Positions 1 through 6,295 of a DNA stretch of 25,338 nt are shown here, in pieces. Source of the DNA: Verrucomicrobiales bacterium (GTDB lineage Bacteria > Verrucomicrobiota > Verrucomicrobiia > Verrucomicrobiales > Akkermansiaceae); contig PBTU01000090.1 in the NCBI GenBank assembly GCA_002729295.1, forward strand, positions 1 to 25,338, given 5' to 3'. The stretch's first letter is position 1, and every line of letters starts with the position of its first letter. The translations under genes and the position numbers were made by a program. Under the pieces are notes generated by a model. The model did not search any database and was not told the DNA's origin. It saw only the letters and a program-made list of their open reading frames with translations.

Positions 1-96
1 GACAGCTCCGAACTCTTGTTCACTGCTATTCCCGAGCCAGGCAGTAGCTTGCTTGCCGGACTGGGAGCTTTGCTTCTTTTCCGCCGACGCCGCTAG
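1..96 (+). CDS. 3' end of a PEP-CTERM sorting-domain protein (partial)
   Basis: The window opens inside a gene read in frame 1; 31 codons remain before the TAG at 94-96. The tail shows the classic tripartite PEP-CTERM signal: the PEP motif (AIPEPGSS), one hydrophobic helix (LLAGLGALLLF) and a terminal basic cluster (RRRR). In known systems such tails direct secreted proteins to exosortase, which cleaves near PEP and anchors or releases the protein at the cell surface, often alongside exopolysaccharide production. The function of the missing N-terminal part cannot be told. Confidence in the sorting tail is high because the three parts occur in the right order immediately before the stop. Confidence 0.85.
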   Translation, partial: DSSELLFTAIPEPGSSLLAGLGALLLFRRRR

Positions 97-130
97 CCTT
101 CGAGCTTTCGGTCTCCCGTTCATTGCGATA

Positions 131-154
131 ATCTGATTCTTCATAGAATCAGAT
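131..154. repeat. Perfect 9-bp inverted repeat between two secreted-protein genes
   Basis: ATCTGATTC at 131-139 and GAATCAGAT at 146-154 are exact reverse complements separated by the six bases TTCATA. The element lies 34 bases after the PEP-CTERM stop and 35 bases before the next ATG. There is no T tract after it, so it is a weak candidate for an intrinsic terminator; its symmetry would also suit a dimeric regulator's operator. Which of the two it is cannot be decided from sequence. Confidence 0.5.
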
Positions 155-189
155 CAGGATCGCCTTTGTATTCATTCAAAACTGTCATC

Positions 190-1218
190 ATGAAAAAGGA
201 CACTCATCTCTCATTAGTGCGCGTGATCGCGCTGACCCATCTCATTCCAGCCGGAATTTACGCTCAGACTACGGTGCTACACTACAGTGTTAATGACACC
301 GACGAAGCTACAGTTACCGGCGGGACCGTGCCGGGTGCCGGGACTTCACCTGATGGAACGGTCGCTTTCGGAACTTTAACCTTAAGTGACGACGTCCCCA
401 CGGAAGGCGTTCCCGCCGAGAGCGGCAATCGTTCAATGGTATTTAGTCTAACCCAGGCTGTGAACGTTCCAGGAACGCAGCAGTTGTCGAATGAGGCGGT
501 GGTCGAGGCGGGCGGATTCACCTACGAAATCTGGTTTAAGTGGGACGGTTTGGGGAATCTCAATGCCTTGATCGACTACGCGGGAACCGAAAAGTTCCGC
601 ATGAACTCGTCAGGAATTCTCGACTTCAATTTTGATTCTGGAAGCGGTCCGCAGGAACTTTCGACAGAGGTAACTGTGGACGAGTGGCACTACGCCGCTA
701 TTGTCTTCACCCACGACGGTGAACCGATTGATGAAGTATCCCTGCAGATCAGCGGGACGATGACATGGTACTTCGACAGCAATGAACCAGTCGATACGGT
801 GCCAGTAACCAAGGATGATTTTGGAGACAGCCTCAATCGAACAATCGCCGTTGGAGGGCATCCTTTGGGGTTTGGTGCGGATTTTGTGAGCGGGCTGATT
901 TATGAGCCGAGAGTCAGCTTGGGAGCCTTGGAAGTTAACGAGCTTTTGTATGGAGGTTCGTCCGGTGAGGAACTTGAAATTTCCTCGCTGGTCTATGATG
1001 CCAATCCAGCGGACCCCACCGTGTCTCTGACCTGGAATTCTCGGGGAGGGAAGAATTACGTCATCGAATACTCGCGTGATCTCAATAGTTGGGATGAAAT
1101 CGATGATGCCTATCCCTCAGGTGGTGATGAGACCACATTTAGCCACCACTTCCTGCCCGACTTTGAGGATTTAGTTGGAGCTGAAAGACTCTTCTACCGC
1201 GTGGGTGAAGCGGAATAA
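190..1218 (+). CDS. Secreted LamG/concanavalin-A-like domain protein
   Basis: The protein has 342 residues from the ATG at 190; a TTG at 166 in the same frame is possible but would put eight residues before a good signal peptide (MKKDTHLSLVRVIALTHLIP, cleavage probably after IYA). The middle (about residues 80-240) has the pattern of a LamG-like jelly-roll domain: FTYEIWFKWDG, then WHYAAIVFTHDG and a late FVSGLIYEPRV strand. The last 70 residues (VSLTWNSRGGKNYVIEYSRD onward, ending AERLFYRV) match, from memory, a C-terminal beta domain frequent in secreted Verrucomicrobiota and Planctomycetota proteins. It probably binds or decorates carbohydrate at the surface, but no catalytic residues are visible. 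Unlike its upstream neighbour it ends in EAE with no PEP-CTERM tail, so it would be released or held by another route. Confidence 0.7.
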   Translation: MKKDTHLSLVRVIALTHLIPAGIYAQTTVLHYSVNDTDEATVTGGTVPGAGTSPDGTVAFGTLTLSDDVPTEGVPAESGNRSMVFSLTQAVNVPGTQQLSNEAVVEAGGFTYEIWFKWDGLGNLNALIDYAGTEKFRMNSSGILDFNFDSGSGPQELSTEVTVDEWHYAAIVFTHDGEPIDEVSLQISGTMTWYFDSNEPVDTVPVTKDDFGDSLNRTIAVGGHPLGFGADFVSGLIYEPRVSLGALEVNELLYGGSSGEELEISSLVYDANPADPTVSLTWNSRGGKNYVIEYSRDLNSWDEIDDAYPSGGDETTFSHHFLPDFEDLVGAERLFYRVGEAE

Positions 1219-1282
1219 AAGGAGGCTTCTTACCGTAAAAAATGCAGCGTTCCAGCCTGGCTTTCATCAATATGTTGGAAAA

Positions 1283-1288
1283 TATAAT
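1283..1288 (+). promoter_or_regulatory. Candidate -10 box upstream of rpmI
   Basis: A perfect TATAAT stands at 1283-1288, about 100 bases before rpmI. The best -35 at suitable spacing (CTTTCA at 1261-1266) matches the consensus at only three positions. A small G/C hairpin (GCGGG 1293-1297, CCCGC 1303-1307) would lie at the start of the transcript. Moderate support only. Confidence 0.35.
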
Positions 1289-1386
1289 CCGAGCGGGGTC
1301 ATCCCGCCCCTGCATCGGCAAAATCTCCCCATTTTCACTCGAAAACTGCTTGCATTCGCCCTGACTCCCACTAGAAACGCGCTCCC

Positions 1387-1596
1387 ATGGCACGCAAAGC
1401 TTGCAAGTCAAAAACCAGATCGTCCGTAGCCAAACGCTTTAAAGTGACTGGCACCGGTAAGATTCTGCGCCGCAAACAAGGCAAACGTCACATTCTTCAG
1501 AAGAAAAACCGGAAACGGAAAAGAAATCTGGGGAAAGCGACTCTTGTCTCCGATGCAGACATCAAGAACGTGAAGAGAAACCTTCTTCTTCGCTAA
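1387..1596 (+). CDS. rpmI: 50S ribosomal protein bL35
   Basis: This 69-residue, strongly basic protein is a component of the large ribosomal subunit. The N-terminus MARKACKSKTRSSVAKRFKV and the following GKILRRKQGKRHILQKK block are the family signature, and the length fits the usual 64-70 residues. It starts at an ATG without a visible Shine-Dalgarno sequence. rplT follows after 133 bases and pheS after that, the common rpmI-rplT-pheS order, but the usual upstream infC is missing: a secreted protein gene takes its place. Identification is secure. Confidence 0.97.
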   Translation: MARKACKSKTRSSVAKRFKVTGTGKILRRKQGKRHILQKKNRKRKRNLGKATLVSDADIKNVKRNLLLR

Positions 1597-1612
1597 CCAC
1601 ACGACGATGACC

Positions 1613-1631
1613 CCGCCCGCAAAACGGGCGG
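1613..1631 (+). promoter_or_regulatory. 7-bp G/C hairpin between rpmI and rplT
   Basis: CCGCCCG (1613-1619) pairs with CGGGCGG (1625-1631) around a CAAAA loop, 17 bases after the rpmI stop and 99 bases before rplT. No T tract follows, so it is not an obvious terminator. Being in the intergenic region of a ribosomal protein operon, it could be a site of L20 feedback or mRNA processing; that is inference. Confidence 0.45.
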
Positions 1632-1729
1632 CCTCCATACAGCCTGTCTTTTCCCGAAAAGAACCCTTGAACGAGTGAGACTGTAGGAGTGAATGAGAAA
1701 CCAACGATTCGTTCAGCCAAAAAAAGAAA

Positions 1730-2101
1730 ATGCCAAGAGCAACTAACAGTCCGGCCAGCCGGAAACGTCGCAAACGCATCCTCCTCCGCGCGAAAGGCTT
1801 CCGCGGCTTCCGTTCCAAGCTTTACCGCTACGCGAAGGACGCCGTCTACAAGGCCCGCCAGTATGAGTATCGTGACCGTAAGAAACGTAAGGGACAATTC
1901 CGTCGCCTCTGGATCCAGCGCATCTCCGCTGCCGTCCGTGCCGAAGGATTGACCTACTCACGCTTCATCGAAGGATTGAACGCCGCCGGGATCACTCTCG
2001 ACCGTAAGATCCTCGCCGATCTCGCCGTGACCGACATCGCAACCTTCAACGGAATCGTTGAACAAGCAAAGGCCGCCCTCGAACAAAAGAAGGCTTCCTA
2101 A
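1730..2101 (+). CDS. rplT: 50S ribosomal protein bL20
   Basis: The protein has 123 residues and is an early-assembly, rRNA-binding component of the large subunit. The basic N-terminal extension (MPRATNSPASRKRRKRILLRA) leads into KGFRGFRSKLYRYAKDAV, and the globular part carries RRLWIQRISAAVRAEGLTYS, both hallmarks of L20. The C-terminus is slightly longer than average (the family is usually 115-120 residues). In several bacteria L20 represses its own operon by binding the mRNA; the hairpin just upstream is a possible but untested site. A strong intrinsic terminator follows the stop, which separates rplT from pheS. Confidence 0.97.
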   Translation: MPRATNSPASRKRRKRILLRAKGFRGFRSKLYRYAKDAVYKARQYEYRDRKKRKGQFRRLWIQRISAAVRAEGLTYSRFIEGLNAAGITLDRKILADLAVTDIATFNGIVEQAKAALEQKKAS

Positions 2102-2122
2102 GTCCAAACGACCAACCTTTCA

Positions 2123-2158
2123 AATGGCCGCGCTCCCCCCGGGACGCGGTCATTTTTT
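2123..2158 (+). terminator. Intrinsic terminator after rplT
   Basis: A ten-pair stem (2123-2132 with 2145-2154, one G-T pair) closes around a C-rich loop (CTCCCCCCGGGA) and is followed by a run of six T at 2153-2158. It stands 22 bases after the rplT stop, a textbook position for rho-independent termination. Confidence 0.85.
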
Positions 2159-2163
2159 GTGCG

Positions 2164-2231
2164 ATGGAAAGTGGCTGTAATGCCCGCTTACCCACAACCA
2201 AGCCAAAGCGGGCTGGACGCCCGCTCTCCAT
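2164..2231 (+). promoter_or_regulatory. Leader of pheS with two alternative hairpins
   Basis: Three related segments occur in a row: GCCCGCTT (2182-2189), AAGCGGGC (2206-2213) and GCCCGCT (2219-2225). The middle one can pair with either the first (8 bp, 16-base loop) or the third (7 bp, TGGAC loop), but not both. An outer ATGGA (2164-2168) / TCCAT (2227-2231) pair could close the whole. The element lies between the rplT terminator and the pheS start. Such switching is the form of attenuator leaders, which do control phenylalanyl-tRNA synthetase genes in enterobacteria, but no Phe-rich leader peptide and no T tract after the second hairpin is seen. A dispersed palindromic repeat is the main alternative. 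Confidence 0.4.
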
Positions 2232-2273
2232 AGTCTTGACCAATCCCCCCCTTTCCCATAACCAATTCCCCGC

Positions 2274-3290
2274 ATGATTGAGCAAGCGACGCAAATCCAA
2301 GCCGAGGCCCTCGCCGCCGTGGAGGCCGCAAACACCGAAGCCACCCTCGAAGAGGCCCGTGTGAAGTTTCTTGGCAAGAAAAGCCCGCTCAATGCTCTCG
2401 CTGGCGAGATGCGTCATCTTTCCAACGAGGAGAAGCCCAAGCTCGGAGCCGCCCTTAATACTGCTCGTCATGCTATCGGCGCTGCCCTCGACACCCGCAA
2501 GCAAAGCCTGCAGGACGCTGCCGATGCCGCTTCCGTGGAAGGGCTCGACCCCTCCATGCCGGGCCGCTCCATCGCTACCGGTTCACTTCACCCTCTCACT
2601 ATCGTCAAAGACCGCGCGATTCAGATTCTCCGCCGCCTCGGCTTCGCCCTTGCCGACGGTCCGGAAATCGAAACCGAGTTCCATTGCTTCGACGCCCTCA
2701 ACACTCCGGCCGATCACCCCGCCCGCAACGACTCCGACACTTTCTATTTCGACTCAGGCAAGCTTCTCCGCACGCACACTTCCAGCGTGCAGGTGCGCAC
2801 CATGGAGAAGCAAAATCCGCCCGTCAAAATTATCGCTCCCGGCTCTGCTTATCGGCGCGACGAAATCGACGCGACCCATCTCTCGGTCTTCAACCAGCTC
2901 GAAGGTCTCTATGTCGACAATGACGTCCGTCTCTCCGACCTCAAAGGCACTCTCGAATTCTTCTACCGCGCCATGTTCGGCGACAATACGGAAGTTCGCT
3001 TCCGTCCACACTTCTTCCCCTTCACCGAGCCAAGCTTCGAAATCGACGTGAAACTTCAGGTCAAAGGAGAAGCTCCCAAGTGGATCGAAGTCGCCGGTTG
3101 CGGCATGGTCGACCCCGCTGTCTTTAAAGCGATCAACGAAAGCCGTGGCGACACCGCCTTCGATCCCGCCGAACTTACCGGCTACGCTTTCGGCATGGGC
3201 CTCGACCGCCTCGCCATGATCCAATACGGCATCAAGGACATCCGGCTCCTCATCGAGAACGACACCCGCTTCCTCAGCCAGTTCGCTTAA
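2274..3290 (+). CDS. pheS: Phenylalanine--tRNA ligase alpha subunit
   Basis: This 338-residue protein is the catalytic subunit of the alpha2-beta2 class II phenylalanyl-tRNA synthetase, charging tRNA-Phe in the cytoplasm. Visible features are the N-terminal coiled coil that contacts tRNA (about residues 1-90), motif 1 around IQILRRLGFALADGPEIETE, motif 2 YRRDEIDATHLSVFNQLEG (about 193-211) and motif 3 GMGLDRLAMIQYGIKDIR (about 307-325). The length is normal (family about 330-350). The start ATG is the one giving the usual N-terminus; no Shine-Dalgarno is visible. The beta subunit gene pheT, which usually follows directly, is not in this window, so it must be elsewhere in the genome. Confidence 0.96.
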   Translation: MIEQATQIQAEALAAVEAANTEATLEEARVKFLGKKSPLNALAGEMRHLSNEEKPKLGAALNTARHAIGAALDTRKQSLQDAADAASVEGLDPSMPGRSIATGSLHPLTIVKDRAIQILRRLGFALADGPEIETEFHCFDALNTPADHPARNDSDTFYFDSGKLLRTHTSSVQVRTMEKQNPPVKIIAPGSAYRRDEIDATHLSVFNQLEGLYVDNDVRLSDLKGTLEFFYRAMFGDNTEVRFRPHFFPFTEPSFEIDVKLQVKGEAPKWIEVAGCGMVDPAVFKAINESRGDTAFDPAELTGYAFGMGLDRLAMIQYGIKDIRLLIENDTRFLSQFA

Positions 3291-3334
3291 TCACAAAGGC
3301 TATTTTCGGGGCGGCTACGATCCCAAATGCCCGT

Positions 3335-3362
3335 CCATCGACGACGATTGTTCGTCGGATGG
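3335..3362 (+). repeat. Imperfect hairpin after pheS
   Basis: CCATC and GACGA (3335-3344) pair with TCGTC (3352-3356) and GATGG (3358-3362), leaving one bulged G at 3357 and a seven-base loop. It lies 45 bases after the pheS stop. Only a weak, interrupted T-rich stretch follows (CCCCTTGTTCGTTCT), so it is a poor terminator candidate. Confidence 0.4.
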
Positions 3363-3416
3363 CCCCTTGTTCGTTCTATTGGTTTCTACCATTCTCTACT
3401 TTAATCCGCTCCCACC

Positions 3417-3593
3417 ATGAAACCCCTTCTTATCCTCGCAACTCTTCTGATCGTATTCTCCGGGTCGACCCTCGCCACCAACAAGAAACCCAACATCGTC
3501 TTTTTCTTCATCGACGACATGGGCTGGCGAGCAATCAAGGTCCTCTCTGTCAATTCGGACCCCGTGACTTCGCTCCAAATTCCCACCCCATAA
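3417..3593 (+). pseudogene. Truncated sulfatase (N-terminal remnant)
   Basis: The 58-codon frame starts with a signal peptide (MKPLLILATLLIVFSGSTLA) followed by TNKKPNIVFFFIDDMGW, the beginning of the family S1 (formylglycine) sulfatase fold in which the DD pair binds the catalytic calcium. After W37 the likeness stops and the frame ends at TAA, against roughly 450-550 residues in intact members. The CxPSR motif that is turned into formylglycine is absent, so the product cannot be a sulfatase. It sits tail to tail with the minus-strand protease gene, only eight bases away, so the rest of the gene was probably lost by deletion. The N-terminal likeness is clear; the deletion is inferred. Confidence 0.75.
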
Positions 3594-3601
3594 AAATACC
3601 T

Positions 3602-4753
3602 TTACTCGTCGAGCATCTCCTCACGGATTTTCTTATTACTCATCAGCTTATTCCGCTCGACATCGATATTATTTACCAGCGTTGCAAACTCGGCAATTTC
3701 ACTCTCACGCAGAACCTTACGCTCCCGGTTTTGCTTCACAAATGTTCCTACTTTCAAGAAGGACATTAAAAATGGCTTCGTCCGCACATCAACGGCCAAC
3801 TTCAATCGATCCAATCTGGCGATACTCTCCCAGAGTGGATCATCGAATCCAGGCGATGAAAAACTGCCATTCTTAAAAACCGCTCCAAGTTCCTTGGCCG
3901 CACCATCGATCTCTTGCAGCGAACCCACCAGCGACAAACGCTTGGGGCCCCGCTTCATTCCGTGGAGAGCAATGAGGCGGGCCGACTCGTGATGGGGAAT
4001 TGTTTTTAAAATCGATTTGAGCTTCTCCCGCACCTTGGGATGTCCCGCATTCCCGGAGTTCTTCAAGACCGCTTTCTGGACCATCTCGAAGTCCGCAAAA
4101 GCTTGCGCCACTTCTTTCGACTTGGTCGCCCTGCTAATGGCCACCGCTTCCTCAAACTGAGAAACGGTAATAATCTGAATCTTAGCCACTGCCTCAATTC
4201 CGTGACTGACGTAAAGATCTTCCACCACAGATCGATTTCCCGCAGGCACGGAAAAGACGGTGCAATTCTTACGCATCGCCCCCCTAATCTTGGCTCCCAC
4301 ACCACCCACCGGGCGAACTTCTCCGGTCGCTGTCATGTCACCGGTTGCGGCAAATTGTTGATCGAGCGGATTCCCTGAGATGATAGCGTCGGCCATCAGG
4401 CCACAAGCAACAGCCGCCGAAGGTCCGTCTTTGGGGGTGTGTTTGTCTGAAAAACCAAATTCGATGACGTAGCCTTTCGGGATTTTGTCCCGATGCCTCA
4501 CTCTCATCAGTTTTTCAACCTCCGCCGTGGCCGAAGTCATCATTTTCCCGACCCGTTGATTAAAGCGCAGCTGAAAATTCGATCCCCTGTCTTGAGCGGG
4601 AATAGCCGTGGCATTCATCTGGGTGGCGGTTCCGGCATAGGAACCATTGCCAAGGTCGACCACCAGCAGACCTTTCACCTTGGATTGCAACAGGGGTGGC
4701 TCTGCTCCAAACGCAACATGAGCCATCAAAAAAAGGAGACTGAAGAATCTCAT
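3602..4753 (-). CDS. Secreted Lon-type (S16) serine protease without ATPase domain
   Basis: From the ATG at 4753 the protein has 383 residues and a signal peptide (MRFFSLLFLMAHVAFGA), so it acts outside the cytoplasm. Residues about 25-215 resemble the proteolytic domain of Lon: HTPKDGPSAA carries the nucleophile Ser112, and TGDMTATGEVRPVGGVGAKI carries the general base Lys155. The Ser-Lys distance of 43 residues equals that of E. coli Lon (S679/K722). No AAA+ module is present; the C-terminal 170 residues are helical and unrecognised (several conserved-looking PHHESARLIALHG and MSFLKVGTF stretches). A longer frame opens at 4939, but its extra 62 residues precede the signal peptide and overlap the next gene. 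Substrate unknown. The downstream neighbour on the minus strand is the sulfatase relic; upstream are an HTH-like gene and a desaturase. Confidence 0.75.
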   Translation of the reverse strand: MRFFSLLFLMAHVAFGAEPPLLQSKVKGLLVVDLGNGSYAGTATQMNATAIPAQDRGSNFQLRFNQRVGKMMTSATAEVEKLMRVRHRDKIPKGYVIEFGFSDKHTPKDGPSAAVACGLMADAIISGNPLDQQFAATGDMTATGEVRPVGGVGAKIRGAMRKNCTVFSVPAGNRSVVEDLYVSHGIEAVAKIQIITVSQFEEAVAISRATKSKEVAQAFADFEMVQKAVLKNSGNAGHPKVREKLKSILKTIPHHESARLIALHGMKRGPKRLSLVGSLQEIDGAAKELGAVFKNGSFSSPGFDDPLWESIARLDRLKLAVDVRTKPFLMSFLKVGTFVKQNRERKVLRESEIAEFATLVNNIDVERNKLMSNKKIREEMLDE

Positions 4754-4805
4754 CGATTCAGAGATTAACCCAGCTCTCTGCCAAGGCAAGAACCGTAAAT
4801 TGTTC

Positions 4806-5165
4806 CTAAAGACCAAGTTCTTCGAGGAAATCACGCCGGACCTTTCGTCCCTCCAGAAGAGAATACATCTCCACATTGGGGTCTCCCTCCTCATATCCTT
4901 TATTGTAATTAAAAAGATGCTTGGGGAAATACTCAACAAATTGCTCTCGCTCTTCGTTGGTGAGACGCCCCCAAACAGAAAAATTAAGGGTTCGTGAGAC
5001 CTTCTGCTTCATCTTGAGCGTCAGTTTCCGCCCGGATGACGCCCGCTGAACCTGCTTGTGGGTGAGCTGCTCGGGAGAAACCTCCACGAGATCGTGATGA
5101 CTCAATCCCCATCCATTCAGGATGTCCTCCAGCGGCTGGGGACCTAGGTCAAGCTCGGTGCTCAT
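4806..5165 (-). CDS. Conserved hypothetical protein with possible HTH (119 aa)
   Basis: The start is placed at the ATG at 5165, two codons inside a TTG start, because an AAGAGG-like sequence lies upstream. The N-terminal half (LEDILNGWGLSHHDLVEVS, then THKQVQRASSGRKLT and KMKQKVSRTLN) has the helix spacing of a divergent lambda-repressor/XRE-type fold, where GLS..DL and QV.RA..GR would be helices 2 and 3. The C-terminal half (EYFPKHLFNYNKGYEE) is unrecognised. I have an impression of similar proteins in other Verrucomicrobiota, but cannot verify this. It lies between the secreted protease (52 bases) and the desaturase (20 bases), in the same orientation, so the three may be co-transcribed. 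A DNA- or RNA-binding regulator is possible but unproven. Confidence 0.6.
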   Translation of the reverse strand: MSTELDLGPQPLEDILNGWGLSHHDLVEVSPEQLTHKQVQRASSGRKLTLKMKQKVSRTLNFSVWGRLTNEEREQFVEYFPKHLFNYNKGYEEGDPNVEMYSLLEGRKVRRDFLEELGL

Positions 5166-5185
5166 TTGCAATTCGAGAAAACCTC

Positions 5186-6295
5186 TTAAGCTGACCGAAG
5201 ACGCAACTCACCAAGGCCGCTCATCAAAGCACGGGTCTCACGACGCCAGCGTTTGAGGGTTTCGCGGGATGATTCCAGCGACTCGGAGAAACTTGTCTCA
5301 AATTCATTGATGTTCTCTTTGAGCTTCTCAATGAGCTCATTGACCTTGGCCACGGCGTGCTCGCAAAGAGTGCCGTCCTGAGCGGCTAATTCGGCCAGGC
5401 GAACTTCTGCTTTCCGTTGGGCTTCTTTCATCTCAGCAGCAACGATCTTGCTGGTCGCCACACGACGCAAATTGCTCACAAGACCAAGCTTATGGAGCAA
5501 CATGATCGTCCACTTGGTTGGGTCAAAGTTCCAGGGTTTTACCCCGTTGCGGTAATCATGCTGAAACTCGTGATGATAGTTGTGATATCCCTCACCATAG
5601 GTCACGAGGGCCATGATCCAGCTGTCGCGAGCGGAGCAACGTGTTGAATAGGGCTGATTGCCAACGCAGTGGCAGAGCGAATTGATAAAGAAGGTTGACT
5701 GCTGCACGAGAACAACTCGAAGAGCGCCAACAACAAGGAAGCCGGCAAGAGCTCCAACCATGCCGCCCATCGCGAAGTAGCCAACGACGGCTGGGAAAAT
5801 CAACCCTGCCACAAAGGCAATGAGAACATAGAACTTGTCTTGAAAACGAACCAAAGGATCACGACGAAGATCCTTCACATTGTCCATCGGCTGCTCGGCA
5901 TCGAGTTTGAAAAGAATCCAACCAATGTGCGCCCAGAAGAAGCCCTTGGTAATGTCATAGGGATCCTCGTCGTGGTCGGTGTGCTTGTGGTGACGACGAT
6001 GATCGGAAACCCAGTGGAGGACTGAGTTCTCAAATGCGCAGGCACCAAAAATCAGGGTGCCCAAACGGACAGGCCACTTGGCCTTGAAGGAAAGGTGAGA
6101 GAAAAGGCGGTGATAGCCGAGAGTGATACTCAGGCCGGTTGCAATCATGTAGAAGGCGAACATGCTCCACATGATCCAGTTAAGGTCATGCAAATACAGG
6201 AAGATCGGAGCGGCAATGACTCCCAGAGTGGTGATAACGAATAAGAAAGAGGTGTTGACCCAATTGACCCGGTGAAAAGGTATACGGAAGTTCAT
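5186..6295 (-). CDS. Membrane fatty-acid (delta-9 type) desaturase
   Basis: This 369-residue integral membrane di-iron enzyme would put a double bond into acyl chains, using oxygen and reducing equivalents, and so tune membrane fluidity. All three histidine boxes are present: HRLFSH (62-67), HRRHH (99-103) and HNYHH (238-242), plus the extra NSLCH histidine (209) typical of acyl-CoA/acyl-lipid delta-9 desaturases. Hydrophobic pairs lie at about 14-60 and 155-200. After residue 285 there is a helical tail rich in Glu, Lys and Arg (EMKEAQRKAEVRLAELAA onward) that looks like a coiled coil and is longer than in minimal bacterial enzymes. The start is uncertain: GTG at 6352 has a GGAG five bases upstream and would add 19 residues, while ATG at 6295 gives the customary N-terminus. 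Confidence 0.9.
   Translation of the reverse strand: MNFRIPFHRVNWVNTSFLFVITTLGVIAAPIFLYLHDLNWIMWSMFAFYMIATGLSITLGYHRLFSHLSFKAKWPVRLGTLIFGACAFENSVLHWVSDHRRHHKHTDHDEDPYDITKGFFWAHIGWILFKLDAEQPMDNVKDLRRDPLVRFQDKFYVLIAFVAGLIFPAVVGYFAMGGMVGALAGFLVVGALRVVLVQQSTFFINSLCHCVGNQPYSTRCSARDSWIMALVTYGEGYHNYHHEFQHDYRNGVKPWNFDPTKWTIMLLHKLGLVSNLRRVATSKIVAAEMKEAQRKAEVRLAELAAQDGTLCEHAVAKVNELIEKLKENINEFETSFSESLESSRETLKRWRRETRALMSGLGELRLRSA

Noticed and set aside
1175..1429. Plus-strand frame between the LamG gene and rpmI
   Set aside because: It overlaps both neighbours, starts inside the LamG gene and has no domain; the gap is better read as the rpmI leader.
1408..1818. Minus-strand frame opposite rpmI and rplT
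   Set aside because: Both ribosomal protein genes are certain on the plus strand; the antisense frame reflects their basic codons.
3417..3593. Intact small secreted protein gene
   Set aside because: The sequence is clearly the start of a sulfatase that stops after 58 codons, and the end after residue 37 has no character of its own; a remnant is the simpler reading.
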